Positions 16,560-24,528 of a DNA stretch of 64,000 nucleotides are shown here, piece after piece. The stretch's first letter is position 1. The number at the start of each line of letters is the position of its first letter. The DNA comes from JAGOUA01 sp964645655 (GTDB lineage Bacteria; Patescibacteriota; Patescibacteriia; 2-12-FULL-60-25), in the NCBI GenBank assembly GCA_964645655.1, contig CAZXZS010000002.1, positions 124,001 to 188,000 on the forward strand, written 5' to 3'. A program made the translations under genes and the position numbers. Under the pieces are notes generated by a model. It was not told the origin of the DNA and did no database searches. It saw only the letters and a list, made by a program, of their open reading frames with translations.

Positions 16560-17674
16560 GGATCGTCTTGGCGACCGGGATCTATCCACCCGAGATCGGT
16601 GGGCCGGCGACCTTCACGCGTGATGCTGCGGAGGCCCTGCAGGCGGAAGGCGATATCGTCCACGTCCTCACTTATGGAGACGCAAAGACCTTCTTTGGTC
16701 CCGCTCCCGTGACCGTAATTTTTCGGGATGGTGGGGTTTTGATGCGCTATGTACGCTATTTTTGGCGCGCGTTTGCGCTGGCCAGACGTGCGGACCTTGT
16801 CTTTGCCCAAGGTCCGGTCTCTGAGGGTGTGCCAGCCGCCTTAGCGGCTTGGTTGGCGGGCAAGCCGTTCACGTTGAAGGTGGTCGGGGACGTGGCCTGG
16901 GAAACGGCACAGCGCAGCGGGTATGCGGGTTCCTTGGATGATTTGCTAAGGGCAAAAGCCCCTTCTTCGAAAGTGGCCTTGATCCGTTGGATCCAGGGTA
17001 GGGTTGCACGGTTCGCTGGACAGGTTGTCGTCCCCAGCCGCTACCTACAGCGGGTTGTCCAGGCTTGGGGTGTTCCGGAGGCCCGGATCTCCGTTATCTA
17101 CAATGCTGTTCATCAGGTGCTGCCAGATGAGACGGAGGCATCCCTGCGGGACCTGTTCGGACTGGAAGGGAAACGTATTTGGCTGGCGGGTGGGCGCTTG
17201 GTGCCATGGAAGCGGATCGATCTCCTGTTGCGCGCGCTCACATATCGGCCGGAGACGGATGTCCTTGCCGTGGCCGGTGAAGGGCCGTGCCTGGCCGCCT
17301 GGCAGCGGCTCGCTATGGATCTCGGCGTCACGCATCGGGTCATTTGGCTGGGGCGGTGTTCGGCGCAGCGGTTGGCGGCGTGGTATCGGACGGCGACGGC
17401 ATTCCTCCTGCCTTCCCTCTACGAAGGGTTGCCTCATATGCCGCTTGAGGCGGCGCGATATGGCTGTCCTTCGCTCGTGAGCCAGTGGGGAGGTAATCCG
17501 GAAGCGGAGGAAGTCTGTCCAGGTTTGGTTGAGGTCGTCCGTTCGGACCAGCCGCTCGCTTGGGCCCAGGCCTTGGACCGGGTAAGGAGATTGGACGCTT
17601 CCGTCAGTCCCCACGCCTGGACGCAGTCGCGCCAAATGCAAGCCTATCGCGCCTGGCTCAAGCGGGCCAAGTGA
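16556..17674 (+). CDS. GT4-type glycosyltransferase
   Basis: The 372-residue GT-B protein begins MRIVLATGIYPPEIGGPATF and carries LAGGRLVPWKRIDLLLRAL in the hinge (about residues 209-227) and the C-terminal motif YEGLPHMPLEAARYG (about residues 289-303). It overlaps the preceding gene by ATGA. Its 3' end overlaps the convergent FkbM methyltransferase gene by 31 bp, an unusually tight arrangement with no terminator between. Confidence 0.86.
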   Translation: MRIVLATGIYPPEIGGPATFTRDAAEALQAEGDIVHVLTYGDAKTFFGPAPVTVIFRDGGVLMRYVRYFWRAFALARRADLVFAQGPVSEGVPAALAAWLAGKPFTLKVVGDVAWETAQRSGYAGSLDDLLRAKAPSSKVALIRWIQGRVARFAGQVVVPSRYLQRVVQAWGVPEARISVIYNAVHQVLPDETEASLRDLFGLEGKRIWLAGGRLVPWKRIDLLLRALTYRPETDVLAVAGEGPCLAAWQRLAMDLGVTHRVIWLGRCSAQRLAAWYRTATAFLLPSLYEGLPHMPLEAARYGCPSLVSQWGGNPEAEEVCPGLVEVVRSDQPLAWAQALDRVRRLDASVSPHAWTQSRQMQAYRAWLKRAK

Positions 17675-18429
17675 ATGACGACGCGCGGGCCGTGAACAAA
17701 GCGGGTGACCTCGCGATAGTCAGTGAACGCCTCTCGGAACGTAGAAAAAGGGAGGTTGGCTAAGTCCGGATGGACTTCCGCGATCAGGTAGCGCGGCTGA
17801 AGGCGCGCTAAATCAGCCGCGATGGCGTATTCCGCGCCCTCGATGTCCACTTTCACGAGGTCCACGGAGGTCCAGCCCATGTTCGCAAGGGTCGTTTCGA
17901 GCGTTTGTCCCTGTACCGTATAGGAGGGGCTAGCGTTGCGTTGGATCAGTGATCCACCCCAATGCTCTTGGTTCTGATAGAAGGTCAGTGGGCCGTCGGC
18001 GGTCGTGACGGCGATCGGCGCTAACGTGACTCGACCCTGAAATGGCCGGACGTTCTCTTGCAGGTGGGCAAAGCAATCCGAATTCGGTTCAATCGCCGCG
18101 ATACGAGCGTCCGGGAACGCGAGCGCGAACCAGGCGACCGATGCCCCAATGTTCGCCCCTAGATCCAGGATGGTCCGAATGGGCGTTTCTGGTGTAACGG
18201 CGTATTCCTTGCCCAGGAAGACCTCTTTCAGGACATGCAAGTCCAAGATCCCATGCAGGGTGAACCGGAAACGTTGGCCGTTTGAACGAAAATAAATCGT
18301 TTGTCGTCGTGTGGGCGTCGACCGGCGTAAGAGGCGTTTTTCCCCTTGCAAGCGCAGGTACCAGACGGCGAGCCAGAACCGTTCCTTTCGTCCGTCAGCC
18401 AACATGAAGAGAGGAAAAAGGGAGGGCAT
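17644..18429 (-). CDS. FkbM family methyltransferase
   Basis: The 261-residue protein has the FkbM features: motif I TILDLGANIGASVAWFAL (about residues 86-103), IAAIEPNSDCF (about residues 109-119) and DLVKVDIEGAEYAI (about residues 187-200). FkbM proteins are SAM-dependent O-methyltransferases, often acting on sugars of surface polysaccharides. The start is supported by a leaderless promoter, and GGAGGC also sits between the -10 and the ATG. It stands alone on this strand, converging on the GT4 gene to its left. Confidence 0.85.
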   Translation of the reverse strand: MPSLFPLFMLADGRKERFWLAVWYLRLQGEKRLLRRSTPTRRQTIYFRSNGQRFRFTLHGILDLHVLKEVFLGKEYAVTPETPIRTILDLGANIGASVAWFALAFPDARIAAIEPNSDCFAHLQENVRPFQGRVTLAPIAVTTADGPLTFYQNQEHWGGSLIQRNASPSYTVQGQTLETTLANMGWTSVDLVKVDIEGAEYAIAADLARLQPRYLIAEVHPDLANLPFSTFREAFTDYREVTRFVHGPRVVIHLARLSQAR

Positions 18430-18435
18430 GCCTCC

Positions 18436-18464
18436 AGCCTAGGGCAGATGGCGTACCTACGCAA
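18436..18464 (-). promoter_or_regulatory. Leaderless promoter of the FkbM gene
   Basis: On the minus strand TTGCGT (18464-18459), a 17-nt spacer and TAGGCT (18441-18436) end 6 nt before the ATG at 18429. Confidence 0.65.
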
Positions 18465-18507
18465 CCGGTGCCTCAGCTTGGTTTTTTCTTCAAGCGCGGG
18501 AATTTTC

Positions 18508-18536
18508 TTTACTTATCGAGGTTGCTTGGGTACGCT
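18508..18536 (+). promoter_or_regulatory. Putative promoter of the GT4 gene at 18560
   Basis: TTTACT (18508-18513), a 17-nt spacer and TACGCT (18531-18536) would give a leader of about 17 nt before the ATG at 18560. Confidence 0.45.
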
Positions 18537-18559
18537 CGCGTCAATCCTCTGGCTTCTTT

Positions 18560-19606
18560 ATGAACCTACTTCTCCTCACTCAGCGCGTTGACGAGCATGA
18601 CGCGAACCTCGCCTTCCATATGCGTTGGATCGCAGAGCTGGCCCGGCGTGCGACGCGGGTTACGGTCATCGCCCAGGCGGTTGGGGAATATGGCGCCTTG
18701 CCGGCGAACGTCTCGGTCCATTCTTTGGGGAAGGAGCGGGGAGCGCCAAAGGTGGCCCAGGGTTGGGCGCTATTTCGCTTGCTGGCTCGTTTCGTCCGGA
18801 CGCATGAGGCGGTCCTCGCGCTCATGATTCCGGCCTACGTTCTGGCGGCAGCTCCCTTCGCGTGGCTTTGGCGGCGGCCGCTTTTCCTGTGGTATGCGCA
18901 TGGAACCGTCACGCGCCGCCTGCGCCTCGCCGTTCGTGCGTGCGCAAAAGTCTTCACTTCCTCAGTGAACGGGATGCGCCTCGATACGCCAAAGCGTCAT
19001 ATTCTCGGACAGGCGATCGATACCGATTCGTTCTCGCCTGATTCGAGCGTTTCCCGGTCTGCGGCCACGCTCGTTACCGTCGGCCGCATCTCTCCGGTGA
19101 AGCATCTGGATACGCTCATTGAGGCGGTCCGTATCCTGAAGGGGCGTGGGCGACCCGTCGAACTGCAGATCATCGGCGAGCCGATCCTTGAAGCGGACCG
19201 TCAGCACGAAATCCGTCTGCGTCAGCATGCCGTCGAATTAGGTTTGGAGTCCCTTGTTCGTTTTTGTGGGGCGTTGCCTCCTGAGCGGCTTCCGGACGTC
19301 TATCGTCGTGCGACCGTGTGCGTGAATGCGAGTACGACGGGGAGCCTGGACAAGGCGGTCCTAGAGGCGCTCGCATGCGGCTGTCCCGCGGTGACCGGAA
19401 ATGAGGCGTATCGAGATCTCCTGCCGGCGACCGCGCTTGTCGCTGGAACTGCGCCGGAAGCGTATGCGTCTGCCCTCGAACGCCTCCTGTCCGATCCCTA
19501 TGACGTGGCTCCGCTTCGCGCTTGGGTGGTTCAAGACCACAATCTTGAGCGCACTATCGGTCGTCTGTATGACGAGATGGCTCTGACCATTCGTCGCTGG
19601 CGTTAG
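18560..19606 (+). CDS. GT4-like glycosyltransferase with altered E-x7-E motif
   Basis: The 348-residue protein has a GT-B layout with TLVTVGRISPVKHLDTLIEA in the hinge (about residues 170-189) and a C-terminal segment TTGSLDKAVLEALACGCPAV. The first Glu of the usual E-x7-E nucleotide-binding motif is replaced by Thr, while the second is kept. This occurs in some active family members but could change donor use. It is followed after 4 nt by a methyltransferase gene. Confidence 0.8.
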   Translation: MNLLLLTQRVDEHDANLAFHMRWIAELARRATRVTVIAQAVGEYGALPANVSVHSLGKERGAPKVAQGWALFRLLARFVRTHEAVLALMIPAYVLAAAPFAWLWRRPLFLWYAHGTVTRRLRLAVRACAKVFTSSVNGMRLDTPKRHILGQAIDTDSFSPDSSVSRSAATLVTVGRISPVKHLDTLIEAVRILKGRGRPVELQIIGEPILEADRQHEIRLRQHAVELGLESLVRFCGALPPERLPDVYRRATVCVNASTTGSLDKAVLEALACGCPAVTGNEAYRDLLPATALVAGTAPEAYASALERLLSDPYDVAPLRAWVVQDHNLERTIGRLYDEMALTIRRWR

Positions 19607-19610
19607 CCGT

Positions 19611-20264
19611 ATGATTTTCCGATCAAAAAAAGACTATCTTCAAGCGAACATTCGCCCCACGGATACGGTCTTGGATGTCGGCTTCGTCGGGCAGGGGATT
19701 CGCGCGGATCACGCTTCTTCGAGCCACGCCGTGCTGCGTTCCCTGGCAGGGACGGTCTACGGACTGGATATGCAGGGCTATGTTCCCGACGGCCCTGTCT
19801 TCCCAGGTCAATACAGGCAAGGGAGCGCCGAAGACTTCGCGTTTCCCGAACGGTTCGACGTGATCTATGCGGGTGACCTGATCGAGCACTTGGCGAACCC
19901 GGGACGCTTCTTGGAGGCTTCCCTCCGTCACCTCAAGCCGGGTGGCCGGCTTCTGCTCACGACCCCGAACACGTTTAACTTATTCAATCTTGCGGAGAAG
20001 CTGACGAAGCCAGAGCCGACGGTGAACCCGGACCATACGCTTTACCTGAACCGCAAAACACTTAAGGCGCTCTTGGAAAAGAGCGGCTTCATGATGGGTG
20101 AGGTCGCCTGGGTCTACTCGCTTGGCCTCACGCACCGGGAAAGCTTCCGGAAGAAGATCCTGAACGCGTTGTACTGGGTCCTGGTCCATTTTACCGATAA
20201 GTTCGTGGAAACGCTTTGCGTTACGGCCATTCCCATTCCGATGGATACGCGGGAAGAAGGGTAG
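19611..20264 (+). CDS. Class I SAM-dependent methyltransferase
   Basis: The 217-residue protein has motif I TVLDVGFVGQGIR (about residues 19-31; a variant glycine loop), GLDMQGY (about residues 52-58), DVIYAGDLIEHLANPGRFLE (about residues 84-103) and LKPGGRLLLTTPN (about residues 109-121), the last two being typical of methyltransf_11/23 proteins. It probably methylates a sugar of the exported glycan. It is the second gene of a two-gene unit with the GT4 at 18560. Confidence 0.82.
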   Translation: MIFRSKKDYLQANIRPTDTVLDVGFVGQGIRADHASSSHAVLRSLAGTVYGLDMQGYVPDGPVFPGQYRQGSAEDFAFPERFDVIYAGDLIEHLANPGRFLEASLRHLKPGGRLLLTTPNTFNLFNLAEKLTKPEPTVNPDHTLYLNRKTLKALLEKSGFMMGEVAWVYSLGLTHRESFRKKILNALYWVLVHFTDKFVETLCVTAIPIPMDTREEG

Positions 20265-20287
20265 TGATTGGTCCGTATTGACCCGCA

Positions 20288-20316
20288 TTGACACCATTTT
20301 GGGCCCACGTTAGACT
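20288..20316 (+). promoter_or_regulatory. Leaderless promoter of the export operon
   Basis: TTGACA (20288-20293), a 17-nt spacer and TAGACT (20311-20316) lie 8 nt before the ATG at 20325. No intrinsic terminator is seen downstream until about 33136, so this may drive roughly 12.8 kb. Confidence 0.75.
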
Positions 20317-20324
20317 GGTTTGCG

Positions 20325-20573
20325 ATGAGTAATGAGATCCGTCCGAACGAGGTGTATACCACCGGAGAGTCGCAGCGGCTCCTCAAGATCAGCGCTAGTA
20401 CCATGAAGCGCTTGCTTAAGCGCGGCCTGATCCAGGCGAATAAGGTCGGTGGGCAATATCGCATCCTGGGAAGGGAGCTCCTCCGACTCGTTTCCCCGGA
20501 GCTTGAGAAAGATGCCGTCCGTTCGTACCTGACGCTCAAAAAGAAGGTGGTTAACGAGATTAATGCCTGGTAA
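20325..20573 (+). CDS. Small helix-turn-helix (MerR/excisionase-type) regulator
   Basis: The 82-residue protein is essentially one winged-helix domain: VYTTGESQRLLKISASTMKR and LLKRGLIQANKVGGQYRILG (residues about 10-50) match the MerR/BldC/excisionase recognition fold, with LI-x-A-x-K-V-G-G-Q-Y-R as the wing. It has no effector domain. Its stop codon overlaps the start of the ABC permease gene (TAATG), so it is translated with the export genes. It is likely a local DNA-binding regulator, perhaps acting on its own promoter; this is inference. Confidence 0.8.
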   Translation: MSNEIRPNEVYTTGESQRLLKISASTMKRLLKRGLIQANKVGGQYRILGRELLRLVSPELEKDAVRSYLTLKKKVVNEINAW

Positions 20574-21403
20574 TGCTTATGTCCACCACCACGACCGTCA
20601 TTCGTCCCAAGAAGACCCTTAGCTGGGAAGACGCCCGCGAGATCTGGCGTTACAAGGAATTGCTCTATTTTTTTACATGGCGCGACCTTAAGGTTCGCTA
20701 TAAGCAGACGGTGATCGGGATCCTTTGGTCCGTTTTCCAGCCGCTCGTGACGATGGTCGTCTTCAGCGTGTTCTTTGGGGGGCTGTTGCGTGCTCCTTCT
20801 GATGGCGTTCCGTATCCGATCTTTGTGTATACGGGCTTGCTGTTCTGGCAATTCTTTTCGGGGGCGCTTTCCGAGACGAGCGGCGTCCTCATCTCGAACC
20901 AGGCCATCATCACGAAGGTCTATTTTCCGCGTCTGGTCTTGCCGCTCTCATCGGTCATCACGAAGCTCGTGGATTTTGGGATCGCGGCCCTGATCTTGGT
21001 GGGGATGATGCTTTACTACGGGTATGCGCCTCGTTTGGTCGGCTTGTTCGTCGTGCCGCTCCTGCTCTCGATCGCGTTCATGGCGGCGGTCGGTGGCGGC
21101 CTGTTCCTCGCGGCTGTGAATGTCAAGTATCGGGACGTTCGTTTCATTCTTCCGTTCTTCATCCAGATCCTGCTTTTTATCACCCCCGTCATTTACCCGG
21201 CGAGCGTGGCCGGTTCCCGTTCGTGGATCTTAGCTATCAATCCCATGACAGGTGTCATCCAGAACGCGCGCGCGGCCTTGTTGGGTACGGCGCCCATCAA
21301 TTGGCTTCTGATCGGCATTTCCTTTGCGGCATGCTTGCTCCTGCTGACGATTGGGACCATCTACTTCAAGAAGGTTGAGCGCTATTTCGCGGATATTATC
21401 TGA
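20573..21403 (+). CDS. wzm: Polysaccharide ABC exporter permease (Wzm-like)
   Basis: The 276-residue membrane protein belongs to the ABC-2 type permease family: six hydrophobic helices, an amphipathic N-terminal WRYKELLYFFTWRDLKVRYK (about residues 23-42) and the motif QTVIGILWSVFQPL just before helix 1. Such permeases pair with the adjacent ATPase to flip lipid-linked polysaccharide across the membrane. A second ATG at 20579 is an alternative start. It lies 6 nt before the ATPase gene. Confidence 0.9.
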   Translation: MLMSTTTTVIRPKKTLSWEDAREIWRYKELLYFFTWRDLKVRYKQTVIGILWSVFQPLVTMVVFSVFFGGLLRAPSDGVPYPIFVYTGLLFWQFFSGALSETSGVLISNQAIITKVYFPRLVLPLSSVITKLVDFGIAALILVGMMLYYGYAPRLVGLFVVPLLLSIAFMAAVGGGLFLAAVNVKYRDVRFILPFFIQILLFITPVIYPASVAGSRSWILAINPMTGVIQNARAALLGTAPINWLLIGISFAACLLLLTIGTIYFKKVERYFADII

Positions 21404-21409
21404 TTTCTT

Positions 21410-22681
21410 ATGGAGCCTATCATCCAGATCCGTGGGCTAGGGAAATGCTATAACATCAATCGCCCCAAAGGCGGGTATGTTGCCTTGCGTGATGTGCTGA
21501 CTAGCGTCGCTCGCCGTCCGTTCGCGTTCTTTGCCCGGAAGGCGAAAGAGGTCGTCGGCTTGGCGAAAAAACAAGATTTTTGGGCTCTCCGTGAGATCAG
21601 CTGTGACATTTTTCGAGGCGAAGTCGTCGGGGTTGTCGGTGCGAATGGGGCCGGTAAATCCACCCTCCTCAAGATCCTGACAGGCATCACGCCGCCGACG
21701 GAGGGCGAAATCATCATGCGTGGACGGGTCGCCTCCCTGCTCGAGGTCGGTACCGGATTCCACCCTGAGCTCACGGGCCGCGAGAACGTCTTCTTGAACG
21801 GGGCCATCTTGGGCATGACGAAAAAGGAGATCACGCGCAAGTTCGATGAGATCGTCGCCTTCGCCGGCATCGAAAAGTTCCTCGACACGCCGGTCAAATA
21901 CTATTCGAGCGGCATGTATGTGCGCTTGGCGTTTTCCGTGGCCGCGCACATGGAGCCGGACATCTTGCTCGTCGATGAGGTCCTCGCGGTCGGTGATATC
22001 GAATTTCAAAAGAAATGCCTCGGCAAGATGGAAGAGGTCACGAAAGCGGAGGGGCGGACGATTCTGTTCGTCAGCCATAATCTTGCGGCGATCCAGCGTC
22101 TTTGCAAGAAGTGCATCTTCCTTGAAAAAGGCCGGTTGCGGATGGTAGGGACGACCGCGGAAGTGCTTGAGGCGTATGCCGGCGAATATAAGAGCGGGGA
22201 CCAGCAGCAATGGGAGGGGATCGCGGGTGACGACCAGGTACGCTTGACCCGCACCTCCGTCAGGAGTCTAGACGCTGAAAATATGGGGATCCTGCACACG
22301 TCCGCCCCCATTGAAGTCTGTATCGAGGCGGAAATCCTGAAGCCGATCGATAAGCTGGTCTTCGGTTTTTCCCTCTATTCTGGCCTGAATCAGCGCCTAG
22401 CGTATACGCTGTACGATGATCGTGAGTATACGATCGCCCCGCAGTTGCCGCCCGGCCCATTCAAGAAGCGGTTCATCATCCCCGCGAACACGCTCTATCA
22501 GGGCGTTTATAAGATCGAGATCGACATCGGGATCCATAATATCAAGCGGATCGTCAAGGATGAGGGCTCGCTGATCTTCCGTGTTGAGAACATCGGTGGG
22601 CTGGGCCGCCGGTTCCGGATTTCGGACAGCAATAGCCCGGGGTTCCTGCGCCCTGATTGGTCCGTGTCGGATGACGTCTAG
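21410..22681 (+). CDS. wzt: Polysaccharide ABC exporter ATPase with C-terminal sugar-binding domain (Wzt-like)
   Basis: The 423-residue protein has the Walker A motif GANGAGKSTLLKIL (about residues 78-91), the polysaccharide-exporter hallmark LLEVGTGFHPELTGRENV, the signature YSSGMYVRLAFSVA, Walker B DILLVDEVLAVGD and the switch histidine in FVSHN. Residues about 270-410 form an extra beta-rich domain like the C-terminal carbohydrate-binding domain of Wzt. In Wzt proteins that domain recognises the finished, often terminally modified chain, suggesting that the modifying enzymes encoded downstream cap the polymer before export. Confidence 0.92.
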   Translation: MEPIIQIRGLGKCYNINRPKGGYVALRDVLTSVARRPFAFFARKAKEVVGLAKKQDFWALREISCDIFRGEVVGVVGANGAGKSTLLKILTGITPPTEGEIIMRGRVASLLEVGTGFHPELTGRENVFLNGAILGMTKKEITRKFDEIVAFAGIEKFLDTPVKYYSSGMYVRLAFSVAAHMEPDILLVDEVLAVGDIEFQKKCLGKMEEVTKAEGRTILFVSHNLAAIQRLCKKCIFLEKGRLRMVGTTAEVLEAYAGEYKSGDQQQWEGIAGDDQVRLTRTSVRSLDAENMGILHTSAPIEVCIEAEILKPIDKLVFGFSLYSGLNQRLAYTLYDDREYTIAPQLPPGPFKKRFIIPANTLYQGVYKIEIDIGIHNIKRIVKDEGSLIFRVENIGGLGRRFRISDSNSPGFLRPDWSVSDDV

Positions 22682-22698
22682 CAGATCGTGCTGACTTT

Positions 22699-24528
22699 AT
22701 GCATACGCGCATCTTGGCGGATGGTCGCTTGTCGGGTGCGGATGGGATATGTCTAGGGGATTCGTATGAGGAATCTGGATGGATGCTACGTCGCGGATAC
22801 GGCCTGTCCGTCCATGTGCGGTTCACGGCGGACGGTGAGCTGGTCACGGTAGGCCACGAGGCGCTAACGCCGCCCAAAGGGGGAGCTGCCGCCCAGATCG
22901 ACTCGACGAAGTTGGCGGATCTGCGGGAAACGACTCGAGCTGGCCATCATATCCCCGTATTTACCGAGATCTTGGCTGTCTTCCGTTCGTTCGCGAAGGC
23001 GAAGCTGAGCCCGCATGTCTTTTTCGTCCTGCATCTGCAGGAAGGGCTCGAGGATCATGGGCAGCTCGATGCCTTCTTGGTGAAGGCGGCCTGGATGTAT
23101 CCTCCTTACACGCTGATCGTGGCGGGTGAGGCGGCGGCGCGCTACTTGCACGCCAAGCGTCCCGATTTGCGGCTCGCCTTTCGCGTATCGGCGGGCGCAT
23201 CCCTCGATCCGGCAGTCCTTCGGAAAAAATGCGCTACGTATTCCTTTGCCTGGATCGCCGCGGAAACGCCCCAGAACCAATTGGCGGAATGGGGGGCGGA
23301 TCCGGCCTTCGGCGCGACGGTGAAGGCGGTCCGCGAGGCGGGGTTCTCCGTCGCGATCGCCTGTCGAGGGACCGAGGTTTCGTTGGGACGGGTCGCCTCC
23401 CTGCGTCCGGAGCTCCTTTGCACCGATGCGCCTGAGGTGGCGGAAGCGGCAGTGAACGCGGCTATAACGCCTCTCGAAGGGGTTTTTGAGCAGGTGCGGG
23501 CCTTACGGGGCGCTTTGAAGGTATCCCGTCTCCGTCATCGGCTGTCCCTCGCTAAGAATCGGCTTCTCTCTCATCTTCTGAATTTTGTCGAGGTCCGTTC
23601 CGGCTTTCTCATCACGTTCCACCGTCGTCCTCTGTTCTCTGCGGGCGTGACGGATACATGTGACCCGCTCGTTAAGACGCCTGCCTGCGCCATCGTCCTG
23701 CAGGGAGGGCTGTTGCGTACGCATGATTTCACTCTGGAAACGGTGCGAATTTATAAGAAATTCTATCCCGGCGCGCGCATTATCGTCTCGACCTGGGAAG
23801 GGGAGGATGCGCAGTATGTGGAGCGCATCCGCCAGGAAGGGGTCACCGTCCTCCAGAGCAAGAAGCCGGACTATTTCGGGCCATTCAACATCAACTTGCA
23901 GGTCTTGTCAGCGTTTCGAGGTATAGAAGAGGCGCGTCGCCAAGGGGCGGCTTACGTCTTCAAGACGAGGGCGGACCAGCGGATGTATAACAAGAATGCG
24001 CTGGAGACCGTCTGCAATCTATTGGAGTATTTCCCGCCTGCCCCTGATGCGGGCCAGCGCCGCCGCCTCCTCTTCGTCCACGGCGGCAACAAGTACCAGC
24101 CGTTCCACCTGCCGGACGTCTTCGTCTGTGGCGCGATCGAGGACATGTTGGACTATTGGGAGCCGATCCTGATCGAGAAAGAGGCTTCATATGCCCTTTT
24201 CCTTCCGGAAATCCATCTCGCCAGCCGCTACCTCAAGAAAAAGGGCGTCGCCCTCGAATGGACGACCCAACGGATGTGGCAGATGCAGCGTGACCGCTTC
24301 ATGGCTCTCGACTGGTCTGACGTCGAACTCTATTGGTATAAGTATGACCGGTATCACGAGCATATGGATCGCAAGAGCTACACCGAACGCGTACCCGTCT
24401 ATGACCACCTGAGTTTCTTCGAGTGGTTCAATATCTTCCATGCCCAGGAAAACAAGGTGCTATTACCGGTCCACGCCCTCTTCCTTCGTGAATTCCCGGC
24501 ACGCTATCCCACGAAAACTGAGTTATGA
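22699..24528 (+). CDS. Degenerate GDPD-like domain fused to WavE-like domain
   Basis: The 609-residue protein has two parts. Residues about 1-270 align by eye with the glycerophosphodiesterase (GDPD) half of the paralogue at 29388, but the catalytic His-Arg pair is lost (ADGR in place of THRG) and the Glu/Asp pair is replaced (GLSVHVRF in place of GLEVDVQF). Only the later His is kept (GHEA). Residues about 330-609 resemble WavE lipopolysaccharide proteins: AIVLQGGLLRTHDFTLET, IIVSTWEGED and FKTRADQRMYN. The first part is probably not a phosphodiesterase any more; the second may be a glycosyl- or phosphosugar-transferase. It follows wzt by 17 nt. Confidence 0.7.
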   Translation: MHTRILADGRLSGADGICLGDSYEESGWMLRRGYGLSVHVRFTADGELVTVGHEALTPPKGGAAAQIDSTKLADLRETTRAGHHIPVFTEILAVFRSFAKAKLSPHVFFVLHLQEGLEDHGQLDAFLVKAAWMYPPYTLIVAGEAAARYLHAKRPDLRLAFRVSAGASLDPAVLRKKCATYSFAWIAAETPQNQLAEWGADPAFGATVKAVREAGFSVAIACRGTEVSLGRVASLRPELLCTDAPEVAEAAVNAAITPLEGVFEQVRALRGALKVSRLRHRLSLAKNRLLSHLLNFVEVRSGFLITFHRRPLFSAGVTDTCDPLVKTPACAIVLQGGLLRTHDFTLETVRIYKKFYPGARIIVSTWEGEDAQYVERIRQEGVTVLQSKKPDYFGPFNINLQVLSAFRGIEEARRQGAAYVFKTRADQRMYNKNALETVCNLLEYFPPAPDAGQRRRLLFVHGGNKYQPFHLPDVFVCGAIEDMLDYWEPILIEKEASYALFLPEIHLASRYLKKKGVALEWTTQRMWQMQRDRFMALDWSDVELYWYKYDRYHEHMDRKSYTERVPVYDHLSFFEWFNIFHAQENKVLLPVHALFLREFPARYPTKTEL

